64,000 nt of DNA from Solirubrobacter ginsenosidimutans (GCF_027587205.1 NZ_JAPDOD010000009.1:1-64000), one strand, 5' to 3'; counted from the stretch's first letter, positions 8,554 to 18,489 are shown. The notes: generated by a model not told the origin, from the letters alone. Made by a program: numbers and translations.

Positions 8554-9180
8554 GTGCTGCGCATCGATGAGACTTCTGGGACGCTCGTGGCGCCGGAGGC
8601 TGCCGGACTCGTCCAGGAGAGCCCCCCTGACCGCGAGGAACTGCTCGGTCTGGTGACCTCCTCGTGGGACGCGTTCGCGGGCGAGCTCGGCCTGTCCGGC
8701 GTACGGCTGCTCGCGCGTGAGCCCGTGCCGTACGTGGATCTGCTCGGCCTCGACGAGGCCACCAACCGCGTCGTCGTCATCCTCGTGACCGGCGACACGG
8801 TCGAGTGGCAGCTCGGCCGCGCGCTCGGCGCGGCGGCTGACGTCGCGTCGTGGGACCGCGAGCGGCTGGTGAGCGTGCACGCCGACCTCGAGGTGATCGA
8901 CGGCACCCAGTCTCCCTCCCTCGTGCTCGTGGCCGGCGGCTACGACCCGCGCGCGCTGGCGACGATCGACTGGCTGGCCAGCCGCCACGACGTCCCGGTC
9001 TCGGCCTACACCGTCGCGATGGTGCGCTTCGGCGGCGAGCGCCTGCTGTCCGTCCGGCGCGAGCCGGCCGACGACGCCGAGCGCGCCCACGACGTCGACT
9101 GGCTGCTCTCGGGCGGCGGCGCCGGCGCGCCCCGCCGCGTCGAGGACGACGAGTACACCGAAGCGCCGCCGGCGACTTAG
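8554..9180 (+). CDS. Hypothetical protein with possible inactive PD-(D/E)XK-like fold, 208 aa
   Basis: GTG at 8554 follows a strong AAGGAGGA about ten bases upstream. The block PYVDLLGLDEATNRVVVILV followed by VEWQLGRALGAAADVASWD has the pattern of NucS/DUF91-type nuclease domains, in which an Asp strand leads to VVIELK and a helix. Here the E-x-K position reads LVT, so the catalytic residues appear lost. The rest (SAYTVAMVRFGGERLLSVRRE) fits the same family. I infer a non-catalytic relative. It is convergent with the GNAT gene; the two stop codons overlap at 9177-9180. Confidence 0.55.
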   Translation: MLRIDETSGTLVAPEAAGLVQESPPDREELLGLVTSSWDAFAGELGLSGVRLLAREPVPYVDLLGLDEATNRVVVILVTGDTVEWQLGRALGAAADVASWDRERLVSVHADLEVIDGTQSPSLVLVAGGYDPRALATIDWLASRHDVPVSAYTVAMVRFGGERLLSVRREPADDAERAHDVDWLLSGGGAGAPRRVEDDEYTEAPPAT

Positions 9181-9971
9181 CCAAAGAACAGGCTGAACAC
9201 GCCCCAGAGGCCCTCGGGGCGCCAGGCGACCGGCGCCCCGCGCCGCATGCGCACGACGTCCGGGCCGTCGGTGCAGCCGAGGGAGCGGAGGGTCTCGACC
9301 GCCGCGGTGTTGGATTCCGGCACGGCCAGCCGGAGGCCGGGAGCGATCAGCGCGCGCAGCAGCGCCTCGCCGGCGGCCGGGTCGCGGGCGAGGATCGGGA
9401 GCGCCGGCCACGGCGGCTTGAGCGCGACCGCGGAGAGATCCTCGGTGGCCAGCGCCCCCTCGAGCGCCACGTCGACCGCCAGCGTGCGCGACTCGCCGGT
9501 GACCCACTCGTCGAGCTCGAGGACCGCGTCGCGATCGGCGGCGGTCAGCCTGCGCAGCCCGTTGGGCACGGGCGCGGGCGTGTCCGGCGGCGACCAGAGC
9601 ACGACGTAGCGCTCCTCGACCTCGAAGCCGAGGCGCTCGTAGATCGGGCGCCCCGCCTCGCTCGCGAGCAGGAGCACCGAGTCGCGCGGGCCGAGGACAT
9701 CGATCGCGGCCTCGGTCAACCGCTGCCCGAGCCGCTCGCCGCGCGCCTCCGGGCGGACGGCGATCCCGCCCAGCCAGCCGTTGCGCCCGAAGCCGACGCT
9801 CGCGCCGGTGCCGAGGATCGCGCCGTCGCGCTCGGCGACGAGGAAGTGGCCGTCGGGGTCTTCGGCGACGGTCGTGTGGACGGTGGGCGGCTGGACGACG
9901 ATCCCGAAGGCGTCGCCGATCACCCGCAAGGCGGCGTCGAGGTCGGTGGGGGTGGCTGGACGGATGAGCAC
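9177..9971 (-). CDS. GNAT-family N-acetyltransferase, 264 aa
   Basis: The N-terminal GNAT domain is clear: LIRPATPTDLDAAL, the beta4/motif A region GGIAVRPEARGERLGQRLTEA with the acetyl-CoA pyrophosphate loop (R-G-E-R-L-G), and GRPIYERLGFEVEERYVVL. The second half (from ~140) is a degenerate GNAT repeat ending TLRSLGCTDGPDVVRMRRG, as in double-GNAT proteins. The substrate is unknown. I prefer the GTG at 9971, nine bases after AGGG and directly before the domain; an in-frame ATG at 10010 would add 13 residues. Confidence 0.75.
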   Translation of the reverse strand: MLIRPATPTDLDAALRVIGDAFGIVVQPPTVHTTVAEDPDGHFLVAERDGAILGTGASVGFGRNGWLGGIAVRPEARGERLGQRLTEAAIDVLGPRDSVLLLASEAGRPIYERLGFEVEERYVVLWSPPDTPAPVPNGLRRLTAADRDAVLELDEWVTGESRTLAVDVALEGALATEDLSAVALKPPWPALPILARDPAAGEALLRALIAPGLRLAVPESNTAAVETLRSLGCTDGPDVVRMRRGAPVAWRPEGLWGVFSLFFG

Positions 9972-10141
9972 GGCGAAAAACCCTAGATGTTCGGCCGCTG
10001 ACCCACTCATGAATGCGCCCTGCCCGATGGTTCAGGCGTTCGGGCAGCGCGGCCAAATGCCCTTCCCGCGCGTCCTGCGCCCCTGTTAGGTTCGCCGCCG
10101 AGGGGTCGGCAAAGCAGAGCTACCGGAGGGTGAGGACAGGG

Positions 10142-13100
10142 ATGTCGGGTCGACGCGCGCTGCGCGCCATGGTCGTGGCGGCCCTGCTGGCGCTCGCTCC
10201 CGCGTCCGCCCAGGCGGCCAAGGCGAAGCCTGACCTCAGCGTCAGCAAGGCCGCGTCGAGCGCGTCGCAGGCCGCTGCCGGCGGGAAGCTGAACCTCACC
10301 TGGACGATCAAGAACGGCGGCAAGAGCGCGGCCGGCAAGTCGACGACGACGCTCGTCCTCTCGGCCGACGCCAAGCTCGACGCGAAGGACTCGAGGCTCG
10401 GCACCGCCGCCCAGAAGGCGCTCAAGGCCAAGAAGACCGCGACCGGCAAGCTGACCGCGACCGTCCCCACGACGCTCGCCGCCAGGCGGTACTCGCTGCT
10501 CGTCTGCGCCGACGGCGCGAACCAGGTCAAGGAGAGCTCCGAGAAGAACAACTGCCGGGTCGCGACCGCTCTCTCCGTGACCGCCGCCCCGGCGCCCGCG
10601 GCGCCGCCGCAGCCGAGCGCTCCGGTGCCGCTGCCTGCGCAGCCGACGCCGGCGCCGACCGACCCGCCGATGGACGGTCCGGACACGCCGATCACCGTCG
10701 CGATCGCCTCACCCGCCGTGTTCGGCTCGACCACCGTGACGTTCGACTTCGTCTCGACCCCCGGAGCGACCTTCCGCTGCCGGATCGACGCCAACCCCTA
10801 CCAGGCCTGCAGCGCGCATCAGAGCTTCGCCGGCGTCCTCGCCGGCGCCCACACGGTCGACGTCATCGCCACGCTCGGGATCCAGACGAGCGCCGCCCAC
10901 AAGGCGTGGCGGATCGAGTTCGAGGCGCCCGCGCCCGGCCCGTCGCCGCCCGCCGCGGCCGCACCTGAGAGCAAGGCCACCGCCGTCGAGGACGCCGAGG
11001 TCACGCTCGTCTCCGACGCCACGCAGTTCCTCTACACCGGCGCCGACCCGATCCAGAAGGGCGTCGCCGCCGACGCCGTCAAGCCGCTCCAGGCCGCCGT
11101 CCTGAGAGGCCGCGTGGTGCGCCGCAACGGCAGCCCGGTGGAGGGCGTCGAGGTCACCGTCCTCGACCATCCCGAGCTCGGCCGCACCGCGACCCGCACC
11201 GACGGCGGCTTCGACATCGCCGTCAACGGCGGCGGCGCCGTCACGCTCGCCTTCGCTCGCGCCGGGTACATCCCGAGCCAGCGCCAGCTCGACGTCCCGA
11301 CCCAGGACTACGACCTCGTCGACGAGATCGTGATGGTCCCGTACGAGGACAAGGTCACCGGCGTCGACCTGACCAAGAACGAGATCCAGGTCGCGCAGGG
11401 ATCGGAGATCACCGACGGCGACGGCACCCGCAAGGCCACGCTGCTGCTCGACCCGGGTACGAACGCCACCGCCACGCTCCCGGACGGCACCACGAAGGAC
11501 CTCGGCGACAAGCTGAACATCCGCGCGACGGAGTTCACGATCGGCGACTCCGGCCCCGAGGCGATGCCCGGCGAGCTCCCGCCCACCTCGGCCTACACCT
11601 ACGCCGTCGAGTACTCAGTCGACGAGGCCAACAAGGACCAAGCCACCGACGTCCAGTTCGACAAGCCCGTCGTCACCTACGTCGACAACCTGCTCGAGTT
11701 CCCCGCCGGCACCGCGGTCCCGATGGGCTACTACGACCGCGAGCAGGCGCAGTGGATCGCCGCGAAGAACGGGATCGTGATCAAGATCCTCAGCGAGTCG
11801 GGCGGCCGCGCGGTGCTCGATGTGACGGGCGACGGCGTCGCCGACACCGGCGTCAAGCTCACCGCGCTCGGCATCGACGACGCCGAGCTGGCCAAGCTCG
11901 CGGAGCTCTATGACCCCGGCAAGTCGCTCTGGCGCGCGGCGATCAGCCACTTCACGCCCTGGGACTACAACTGGCCCTACGGTCTCCCGGACGGCGCGGG
12001 CGGCCCCGGCCAGGGCGGCCCGGACGGCGGCGACCCGCCCGGCGACGACCCGTGCAACTCGCACGGTTCGATCATCCTCTGCGAGAACCAGGTGCTCGGC
12101 GAGCGCTCGCCCGTCAGCGGCACGCCCTACACGCTCGCCTACCAGTCCGACCGGGTGCCCGGGCGGCGCACCGGGGACACGCTGAACATCCCGCTCACGA
12201 GCGCGACGCTGCCGCCGTCGGTCAAGCGCGTCGACCTGATGATCGAAGTGCTCGGGCGCACCTTCAAGCAGTCGTTCACGCCCGCGCCGAACCTGAGCTA
12301 CACGTTCGTCTTCGACGGCCGCGACGCCTACGGGCGGCGCGTGCAGGGGCGCCAGAAGGTCGACATCACGCTCGACTACGTCTATCCGGCCGTCTACCGG
12401 ACGCCGGACACGTTCCAGTCCTCGTTCAGCCAGGTCGGCGGGGCGATCCTCTCGACGAACTCCACGCGCACCGAGATCTCGGTCGCGCAGCAGTGGAGCG
12501 GTGTGGTCGGCGACGGCCTGCAGGCCCCGCCGAGCGCGCTCGCGGGCTGGAGCCTCGACGTCCACCACACCTACGACCCGATCGGGCACACGCTCTATCT
12601 GGGCGACGGCAGCAAGCGCAGCGCCGAGGGCCAGAACTTCGACGTCATCCAGACCACGAAGACCGGCCTGTCGAGCCCCGAGGGCATGACCCGCACGGCC
12701 GCCGGGGCGATGCTGATCGCCGACGGCGCGGCGCAGGTGATCCGGCGCGTGGAGCCGGACGGCACCTCGACGATCGTCGCCGGCAAGCTGGGCAGCGCCG
12801 GCTTCAGTGGGGACGGCGGCCCGGCCACCGACGCGCAACTCGACCACCCGGCGGACGTCGCGCTCGGACCGGACGGGGCGATTTACGTCGCCGATCAGGG
12901 CAACAACCGGATCCGGAGGATCTCCGGCGGGAAGATCGACACGGTCGCCGGCACCGGCGACGGCGGCTACGAGGGCGACGGCGGCCCCGCCCGGCAAGCG
13001 CGGCTGGACGAGCCGACCGACGTCGCCGTCGATGCCGGCGGCGCCGTGCTGGCCATCGACCGCGCCAATAACGCGATCCGGCGGATCGGCCCCGACGGTG

Positions 13101-16100
13101 TCATCACCACGCTCGCCGGCACCGGCGTCCCGGGCTTCGAGGGCGACGGCGGTCTGGCCGCCAAGGCCAAGCTGCGCAACCCGCGTGACATCGTCGTCAA
13201 CGGCGACGGCAGCGTCTTCGTCGCCGACAGCGGCAACCACCGCGTGCGCCGGATCGACCCCGACGGCACGATCCGCACGGTCGCGGGTGACGGGCAGACG
13301 ACGTTCGGCGGCGACGGTGCCCTCGCGACCGCCGCGCACCTCGACACGCCGTCGGCGATCGCGCCGACGCGCGACGGCGGCCTGCTGATCGCCGATTCCG
13401 GCCACGCGCGGCTGCGCAAGGTGCAGTCCGACGGGACGATGACCACGATCGCCGGCAACGGCGACCAGGGCACCCGCGGCGACGGCGGGCCCGCGGGCCA
13501 GGCGCGGCTGCAGTTCCCGTCGGCGATCGTCCTCGGCTCCGACGACACGATCTACTTCAGCGACGAGACCGCCGGCCGCGTGCGCTCCGTCGCCCCCGCG
13601 CTGCCCGCCCTGCGGCTCGGCGAGTCCACGATCGCCTCCGACGACGGCCGCTCGCTGTACGTCTTCGACCCCAACGGCCGCCACCTGCGCACGGTCGACG
13701 CGCTGACCAAGGCGACGGTGCTGACGTTCGGCTACGACGGCGCCGGGCGCCTGATCAGCGTCACCGACGGCGACGGGCACAAGACGACGATCACCCGCGA
13801 TGCCAATGGGATGCCGAAGACGATCGTCGCGCCCTACGGCCAGGTCACGACGCTCGCCGTCTCAGGCGGCTACCTGAGCTCGATCAAGAACCCGGCCGGC
13901 GACGAGATCAAGGCCGAGTACGACGCCGGCGGCCTGCTGACCAAGCTCACCGACCCGCGCAACCAGGTCCACAGCTTCGGTTACGACGGCGCCGGGCGCC
14001 TGATCCGTGACACCGCGCCGGACAACTCCTCGCAGACGCTCACGCGGACCTCCGCGAGCGACGTCGTGACCGTCACGCGCACCACCGGCGAAGGCCGCAA
14101 GACCGTCTATCGGGTCGAGAAGCTCAAGAACGGCGAGATCAAGCGCTCGGTCACGGATGGCGAGGGCGCGGCGACCAACACGCTGATCGGCACCGACGGC
14201 GTCGTCACGGTCACCCGCCCGGACGGGACGGTCGTGACCGAGGAGGCGGGTCCGGACCCGCGCTTCGGCATGGAGGCGCCGCTCACCGCGCGGATGACGC
14301 TGACGACGCCCGCCGGGCTGCGGACCGTGATGTCACGCACCCGCTCGGTGGACCTCGCCACGCCGGGCGCGCCGCTCTCGCTGCGCTCGCTCACGGAGAC
14401 CACGACCGTCAACGACCGCGTCCAGACGACGAGCTTCGATGCCACGACCTCGCGCTGGACCGACGTCTCCCCCGGCGGGCGCAAGCTCGTCACCGAGGTC
14501 GACGGGCAGGGTCGGCCGATTCGCGTGGACGCGGTGGGCATCACGCCGTCGGTCTACACGTACGTCGACGGCCGCCTGACGACGTCGGCGCAGGGCGCGC
14601 GCACCGAGGCCTACGCCTACGACGCGCGCGGGCGCGTGCAGACGATCACCGACGCGCTCGGGCGCGACACGACGTTCGCCTACGACGACGCCGACCGCCC
14701 GCTCACCCAGACGCTGCCGAGTGGCAAGACGATCGCCTACTCCTATGACGCCAACGGCAACCTGCTGACCACCACCCCGCCCGGCCGCGGCGCGCACAGC
14801 TTCGCGTACTCCGAGCGCGGCGTCATGAGGAGCTACACGCCGCCGCAGGTCGGCGCGCCCGCCCCGACCACGTACACGGCGGACAAGGACGCGCTCGTCA
14901 CGAAGATCGAGCGCCCGGGTGACACCGCGATCGGCTTCACCTACGACGACGCGGCGCGCCTGGAGCAGATCACGCACGGCGCGGGCAAGACGACGACGTT
15001 CAGCTACGCGCCCACCACCGGCCGGCTGACGACCGCGAACACGTCGGGCAACGAGAAGCTCCAGTACCTCTACGACGGCGCGCTGCCGGTCAAGACGACG
15101 ATCTCCGGGAGCGTCGCGGGTGTCATCGACGACACCTACGACGACGAGTTCCGCCTCAAGACGGAATCGGTCAACGGCGCCAACCGTGCCGACTACGCAT
15201 TCGACGCCGACGGGCAGCTGACCGCGGCCGGGTCGCTCACGATCACGCACAACCCGGACAACGGCCTGATCACCGCCTTGAACGCCGGGACGAGCGTGAC
15301 GACGCTGACGCCGACGGCGTTCGGGGAGACCGGGTCCTTCGACGCCGGCGTATACGGCGAGACCTACACGCGCGACGCCGGCGGCCGCATCACCGGCAAG
15401 ACCGAGAAGCGCGGCGCGACCACGACGACGTACGAGTACGGCTACGACGCGGGCGACCGGCTGGCGACGATCAAGCGCGACGGCGCGACCGTCCAGTCCT
15501 ACGACTACGACGACAATGGCAACCGCAACAAGACCTCAGACGGGCAGCCGGTCACGTACGACGGCCGGGACCGGATCGCGACCGTCAACGGCGCCGCCTA
15601 CGACTACACCGCCGCGGGCGAGCTGCACGCCAAGCCGGACGGGACCACCTACGACTACGACTCGCTCGGCGCGCTGACCCACGTCAAGCTGCCGGGCGGC
15701 AACACGATCGACTACGCGATCGACTCCGCCGGACGGCGCGTCGCCGAGAGCGGCAACGGCAGCACGCTCAAGCGCCGGTTCCTCTACGGCCGCGGGCTCG
15801 GGCCGGTCGCCGAGCTCGACGCGGGCAACGCGGTCAAGAGCCGCTTCATCTACGCGACGCACTCAAACGTCCCGGACCTGATGGTCCAGGGCTCGACGAC
15901 CTACCGGATCGTCACCGATCAGGTCGGCAGCCCGCGCGCCGTGGTCAACATCGCCACCGGCGCGGTCGTGCAGGAGCTCGACTACGACGCGTTCGGCAAT
16001 GTCACCCACGACAGCAACCCGGGCTTCCAGCCGTTCGGGTTCGCCGGTGGCCTGTACGACTCCGACACGGGGCTCGTGCGCTTCGGCGCCCGCGACTACG

Positions 16101-16687
16101 ACCCGCGGACCGGGCGCTTCATGGCGCCGGACCCGCTGCGCTTCGGCGGCGGCGGGACGAACCTCTACGGCTACGCGCTCGCGGACCCGGTCAACCTGAC
16201 CGACCCGAGCGGCCAGATCCTGGACACGATCCTCGACATCGGGTTCATCGGGTACGACCTGTACCGGATCGGCAAGTCGCTGATGAACGGGTGTGGCGTC
16301 GACCCGTGGGACGTCGTCGCGCTCGGCGCCGACGTCGCGGGCGCGCTGATCCCGTTCGTCACCGGCGGCGGCGCCGCGGTCCGCGCCGGCCGCGAGGCGA
16401 CCGAGGGCATCTACGAGGTCGTGACCAAGGAAGGTCTCCCCTATGTCGGGCAGTCCGGCAACATCGACCAGCGGCTCGCGCGGCACGTGAGCGACGGCAA
16501 GATCACCCAGGAGGCGGCCGACGCGGCCGCCCGGACCGAGGTGACGGGCGGCAAGACCGCGCGCGAGGTCGCCGAGCAGCGACGGATCAACGAGCTGACC
16601 AACGGTGTCGGCGCGTCGGACCCGGGGATCGCCAATAAGGTGAATCCGATCGGGCCAAAACGCCAGCATCTGATGGACCTCTATTGA
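10142..16687 (+). CDS. Secreted RHS-repeat protein with C-terminal GIY-YIG-like nuclease domain (polymorphic toxin), 2181 aa
   Basis: The ATG at 10142 follows GGAGGG and opens a signal peptide (ALRAMVVAALLALAPASAQA). In order: CARDB-like domain (~25-140), Pro-rich linker, Ig-like domain with CRIDANPYQACS, carboxypeptidase-regulatory-like domain (VEGVEVTVLDHPELG), an RHS shell with five NHL blades (GDGGPATDAQL, YVADQGNNRIRRI; ~840-1150), about 15 YD repeats, then the RHS core box (GLVRFGARDYDPRTGRFM, ~1975). After the core a ~90-residue tip carries GIYEVV..GLPYVGQ, an Arg in DQRLARH and a Glu in EQRRINEL, matching GIY-YIG nuclease logic. Known RHS toxins deliver such tips into competitors. The stop overlaps the start of the next gene. 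Confidence 0.9.
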   Translation: MSGRRALRAMVVAALLALAPASAQAAKAKPDLSVSKAASSASQAAAGGKLNLTWTIKNGGKSAAGKSTTTLVLSADAKLDAKDSRLGTAAQKALKAKKTATGKLTATVPTTLAARRYSLLVCADGANQVKESSEKNNCRVATALSVTAAPAPAAPPQPSAPVPLPAQPTPAPTDPPMDGPDTPITVAIASPAVFGSTTVTFDFVSTPGATFRCRIDANPYQACSAHQSFAGVLAGAHTVDVIATLGIQTSAAHKAWRIEFEAPAPGPSPPAAAAPESKATAVEDAEVTLVSDATQFLYTGADPIQKGVAADAVKPLQAAVLRGRVVRRNGSPVEGVEVTVLDHPELGRTATRTDGGFDIAVNGGGAVTLAFARAGYIPSQRQLDVPTQDYDLVDEIVMVPYEDKVTGVDLTKNEIQVAQGSEITDGDGTRKATLLLDPGTNATATLPDGTTKDLGDKLNIRATEFTIGDSGPEAMPGELPPTSAYTYAVEYSVDEANKDQATDVQFDKPVVTYVDNLLEFPAGTAVPMGYYDREQAQWIAAKNGIVIKILSESGGRAVLDVTGDGVADTGVKLTALGIDDAELAKLAELYDPGKSLWRAAISHFTPWDYNWPYGLPDGAGGPGQGGPDGGDPPGDDPCNSHGSIILCENQVLGERSPVSGTPYTLAYQSDRVPGRRTGDTLNIPLTSATLPPSVKRVDLMIEVLGRTFKQSFTPAPNLSYTFVFDGRDAYGRRVQGRQKVDITLDYVYPAVYRTPDTFQSSFSQVGGAILSTNSTRTEISVAQQWSGVVGDGLQAPPSALAGWSLDVHHTYDPIGHTLYLGDGSKRSAEGQNFDVIQTTKTGLSSPEGMTRTAAGAMLIADGAAQVIRRVEPDGTSTIVAGKLGSAGFSGDGGPATDAQLDHPADVALGPDGAIYVADQGNNRIRRISGGKIDTVAGTGDGGYEGDGGPARQARLDEPTDVAVDAGGAVLAIDRANNAIRRIGPDGVITTLAGTGVPGFEGDGGLAAKAKLRNPRDIVVNGDGSVFVADSGNHRVRRIDPDGTIRTVAGDGQTTFGGDGALATAAHLDTPSAIAPTRDGGLLIADSGHARLRKVQSDGTMTTIAGNGDQGTRGDGGPAGQARLQFPSAIVLGSDDTIYFSDETAGRVRSVAPALPALRLGESTIASDDGRSLYVFDPNGRHLRTVDALTKATVLTFGYDGAGRLISVTDGDGHKTTITRDANGMPKTIVAPYGQVTTLAVSGGYLSSIKNPAGDEIKAEYDAGGLLTKLTDPRNQVHSFGYDGAGRLIRDTAPDNSSQTLTRTSASDVVTVTRTTGEGRKTVYRVEKLKNGEIKRSVTDGEGAATNTLIGTDGVVTVTRPDGTVVTEEAGPDPRFGMEAPLTARMTLTTPAGLRTVMSRTRSVDLATPGAPLSLRSLTETTTVNDRVQTTSFDATTSRWTDVSPGGRKLVTEVDGQGRPIRVDAVGITPSVYTYVDGRLTTSAQGARTEAYAYDARGRVQTITDALGRDTTFAYDDADRPLTQTLPSGKTIAYSYDANGNLLTTTPPGRGAHSFAYSERGVMRSYTPPQVGAPAPTTYTADKDALVTKIERPGDTAIGFTYDDAARLEQITHGAGKTTTFSYAPTTGRLTTANTSGNEKLQYLYDGALPVKTTISGSVAGVIDDTYDDEFRLKTESVNGANRADYAFDADGQLTAAGSLTITHNPDNGLITALNAGTSVTTLTPTAFGETGSFDAGVYGETYTRDAGGRITGKTEKRGATTTTYEYGYDAGDRLATIKRDGATVQSYDYDDNGNRNKTSDGQPVTYDGRDRIATVNGAAYDYTAAGELHAKPDGTTYDYDSLGALTHVKLPGGNTIDYAIDSAGRRVAESGNGSTLKRRFLYGRGLGPVAELDAGNAVKSRFIYATHSNVPDLMVQGSTTYRIVTDQVGSPRAVVNIATGAVVQELDYDAFGNVTHDSNPGFQPFGFAGGLYDSDTGLVRFGARDYDPRTGRFMAPDPLRFGGGGTNLYGYALADPVNLTDPSGQILDTILDIGFIGYDLYRIGKSLMNGCGVDPWDVVALGADVAGALIPFVTGGGAAVRAGREATEGIYEVVTKEGLPYVGQSGNIDQRLARHVSDGKITQEAADAAARTEVTGGKTAREVAEQRRINELTNGVGASDPGIANKVNPIGPKRQHLMDLY

Positions 16688-17532
16688 CGCAGCCGACGAT
16701 CTCGGAGATCGACGGTCTCCCCGCCCTCGCCGTCCTCGAGGGCGGGTGGCGCGACGAATACGCGAACGTGATCGAGGCGCACGACCTCGCCGCGCTCTCG
16801 ATCATGGTCCGCGGCGGGGACCTGTCGTTCCTCGCCCGGCTGCCCGCGCTGCGCGGGCTCGTCCTCAACGCCGGCGAGGTGCGCGACCTCGGCCCGGTGT
16901 CACAGCTTCGCGGTCTGGAGACGCTGACGCTCAACACCGTCTCCAAGCCGCGGATGGAGCTCGACTTCACGGCCTTCCCGCATCTGCGCACGCTGCGGAT
17001 GTACTTCAACGCGGGCTTCGAGTCCGTGTTCGCCTGCACGTCATTGGAGTCGCTGTTCGTGTTCGGGCCACCCGACCCGGATCTCACCCGCTTCGGCGCG
17101 CTGCCCGCGCTGCGGCGGCTCGAGCTCTCCCAAGGGCGCAAGGTGACCTCGACGGCGGGCGTCGGGGCCAACGTCGAGTTCCTCGGCCTGTACATGCAGG
17201 GCGCGCTGGAGGCCCTCGACGGGCTGCCGGCAGGCTTGACCGTGCTGGCCATCGAAGGCGCCAAGAAGCTCGAAGCGCTTCCGGCGCTCCCGTCCCGCCT
17301 CACCCGCCTGAAGGTCGCCAACTGCGGTGACATCGCCTCGCTCGCGCCGCTGCGCGGCCTCGATCAGCTCGAAGAGTTCTTCGCGTGGGAGTCGACCAAA
17401 GTGCTCGACGGCGACCTCTCGGTCCTGCTCGAGCTACCGCGCCTGCGCTCGATCGGCCTGCGCGACCGCCGCGAGTACCGCCCACGGGTCCCCGAGATCG
17501 AGGAGGCGCTACGCGGACGACATGGCGGGTAG
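16684..17532 (+). CDS. Leucine-rich-repeat protein, predicted immunity partner of the RHS toxin, 282 aa
   Basis: The TTG start at 16684 overlaps the RHS stop (TTGA), so translation is coupled. The protein lacks a signal peptide. It has ~10 irregular leucine-rich repeats of 20-24 residues (FLARLPALRGLVLNAGEVRDL, LGPVSQLRGLETLTLN, LRRLELSQ, LTRLKVANC, LPRLRSIGLRD). An immunity protein must stay in the producing cytoplasm and bind the toxin tip; LRR solenoids are known among immunity families of RHS and similar toxins. The role is inferred from position and fold, not from a recognised immunity family. Confidence 0.75.
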   Translation: MTQPTISEIDGLPALAVLEGGWRDEYANVIEAHDLAALSIMVRGGDLSFLARLPALRGLVLNAGEVRDLGPVSQLRGLETLTLNTVSKPRMELDFTAFPHLRTLRMYFNAGFESVFACTSLESLFVFGPPDPDLTRFGALPALRRLELSQGRKVTSTAGVGANVEFLGLYMQGALEALDGLPAGLTVLAIEGAKKLEALPALPSRLTRLKVANCGDIASLAPLRGLDQLEEFFAWESTKVLDGDLSVLLELPRLRSIGLRDRREYRPRVPEIEEALRGRHGG

Positions 17533-17541
17533 ACGAAGGCC

Positions 17542-18489
17542 GTGCCCCGCATCGCCCTTCACTGCTCGCACGAGCAGATCGCGCCTAGCCGTCTCCTGCA
17601 GTCGATCGCCAGGGCCGAGCAGGCCGGTTTCCAGGGCGGGATGTCGTCCGATCACTTCGCTCCCTGGAGCGTCCGCCAGGGCGAGTCCGGGTTCGCCTGG
17701 TCGTTCCTGGGCGCGGCGCTCGCGAGGACCGCGCTGCCGTTCGGGATCGTCAACGCGCCGGGACAGCGCTATCACCCGGCGATCATCGCCCAGGCCGCGG
17801 CGAGCCTGTGCGAGATGTTCCCCGGGCGCCTATGGATCGCCCTCGGGACGGGCGAGGCCTCCAACGAGCACATCACCGGCGAGCGCTGGCCGTCGAAGAC
17901 GGTGCGCACGGCGCGGCTGCGCGAGTGCGTGGACATCATGCGAGCCCTGTTCGCCGGCGACGAGGTGTCACATGCCGGGCACGTCATCGTCGATCGCGCG
18001 CGGCTGTGGACGCTCCCGGAGACGCCGCCGCAGCTGCTGTGCGCGGCGGTGAGCGAGGAGACCGCGGCGTGGGGGTCGACGTGGGCGGACGGGCTCGCGA
18101 CGGTCAACGCCCCGGTCGAGCACCTGCGGCGGATGCTCGACGCGTTCGGCGACGACGGCCGCAAGGTCCTGCAGGTGCATCTCTCGTGGGCGAGGACCGA
18201 CGAGGAGGCGCGCAAGATCGCGTACGACCAGTGGCGGACGAACGTGCTCGACCCGCCCGTGTGCTGGGACCTGGACACCCCGGAGGCGTTCGACGCCGCG
18301 TCGGCGTTCGTCCGGCCCGAGGACGTGGCCTCGAAGGTGCTCGTCAGCGCGGACCCGCAACGACATGTGGCGTGGCTGCAGGAGCTCGCCTCGCTCGGCT
18401 TCGATGACATCGCGCTCCACCACGTCGGGCAGGAGCTGGACGCGTTCATCGACACCTTCGGCGAGCACGTCCTCCCGGAGCTGTCATGA
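17542..18489 (+). CDS. Luciferase-like flavin oxidoreductase (non-F420 type), 315 aa
   Basis: This is a TIM-barrel bacterial-luciferase family member. Motifs include SIARAEQAGFQGGMSSDHFAPW, PFGIVNAPGQRYHPAIIAQAAA, LCEMFPGRLWIALGTGEASNEH and RTARLRECVDIMRALFAGDEV. The family resembles F420-dependent glucose-6-phosphate dehydrogenase but is predicted to use flavin; the substrate is unknown. GTG at 17542 is ten bases after the LRR stop. It overlaps the downstream GH13 gene by ATGA, and this pairing with an alpha-glucan enzyme recurs in actinobacteria as far as I recall, suggesting a sugar-linked role. Confidence 0.85.
   Translation: MPRIALHCSHEQIAPSRLLQSIARAEQAGFQGGMSSDHFAPWSVRQGESGFAWSFLGAALARTALPFGIVNAPGQRYHPAIIAQAAASLCEMFPGRLWIALGTGEASNEHITGERWPSKTVRTARLRECVDIMRALFAGDEVSHAGHVIVDRARLWTLPETPPQLLCAAVSEETAAWGSTWADGLATVNAPVEHLRRMLDAFGDDGRKVLQVHLSWARTDEEARKIAYDQWRTNVLDPPVCWDLDTPEAFDAASAFVRPEDVASKVLVSADPQRHVAWLQELASLGFDDIALHHVGQELDAFIDTFGEHVLPELS

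Noticed and set aside
10013..10141. Upstream extension of the RHS protein from 10013
   Set aside because: It would put 43 basic residues before the signal peptide; ATG at 10142 has a good ribosome site.
11615..13780. 721-residue open frame on the minus strand inside the RHS gene
   Set aside because: Composition (Val/Arg/Asp/Gly-rich, no domain) and position opposite clear NHL and YD repeats show it is a shadow frame of GC-rich coding DNA.
16405..16687. GIY-YIG homing endonuclease of an intron
   Set aside because: The domain is continuous with the RHS core box in one frame and followed by an immunity-like gene; no intron features are seen.
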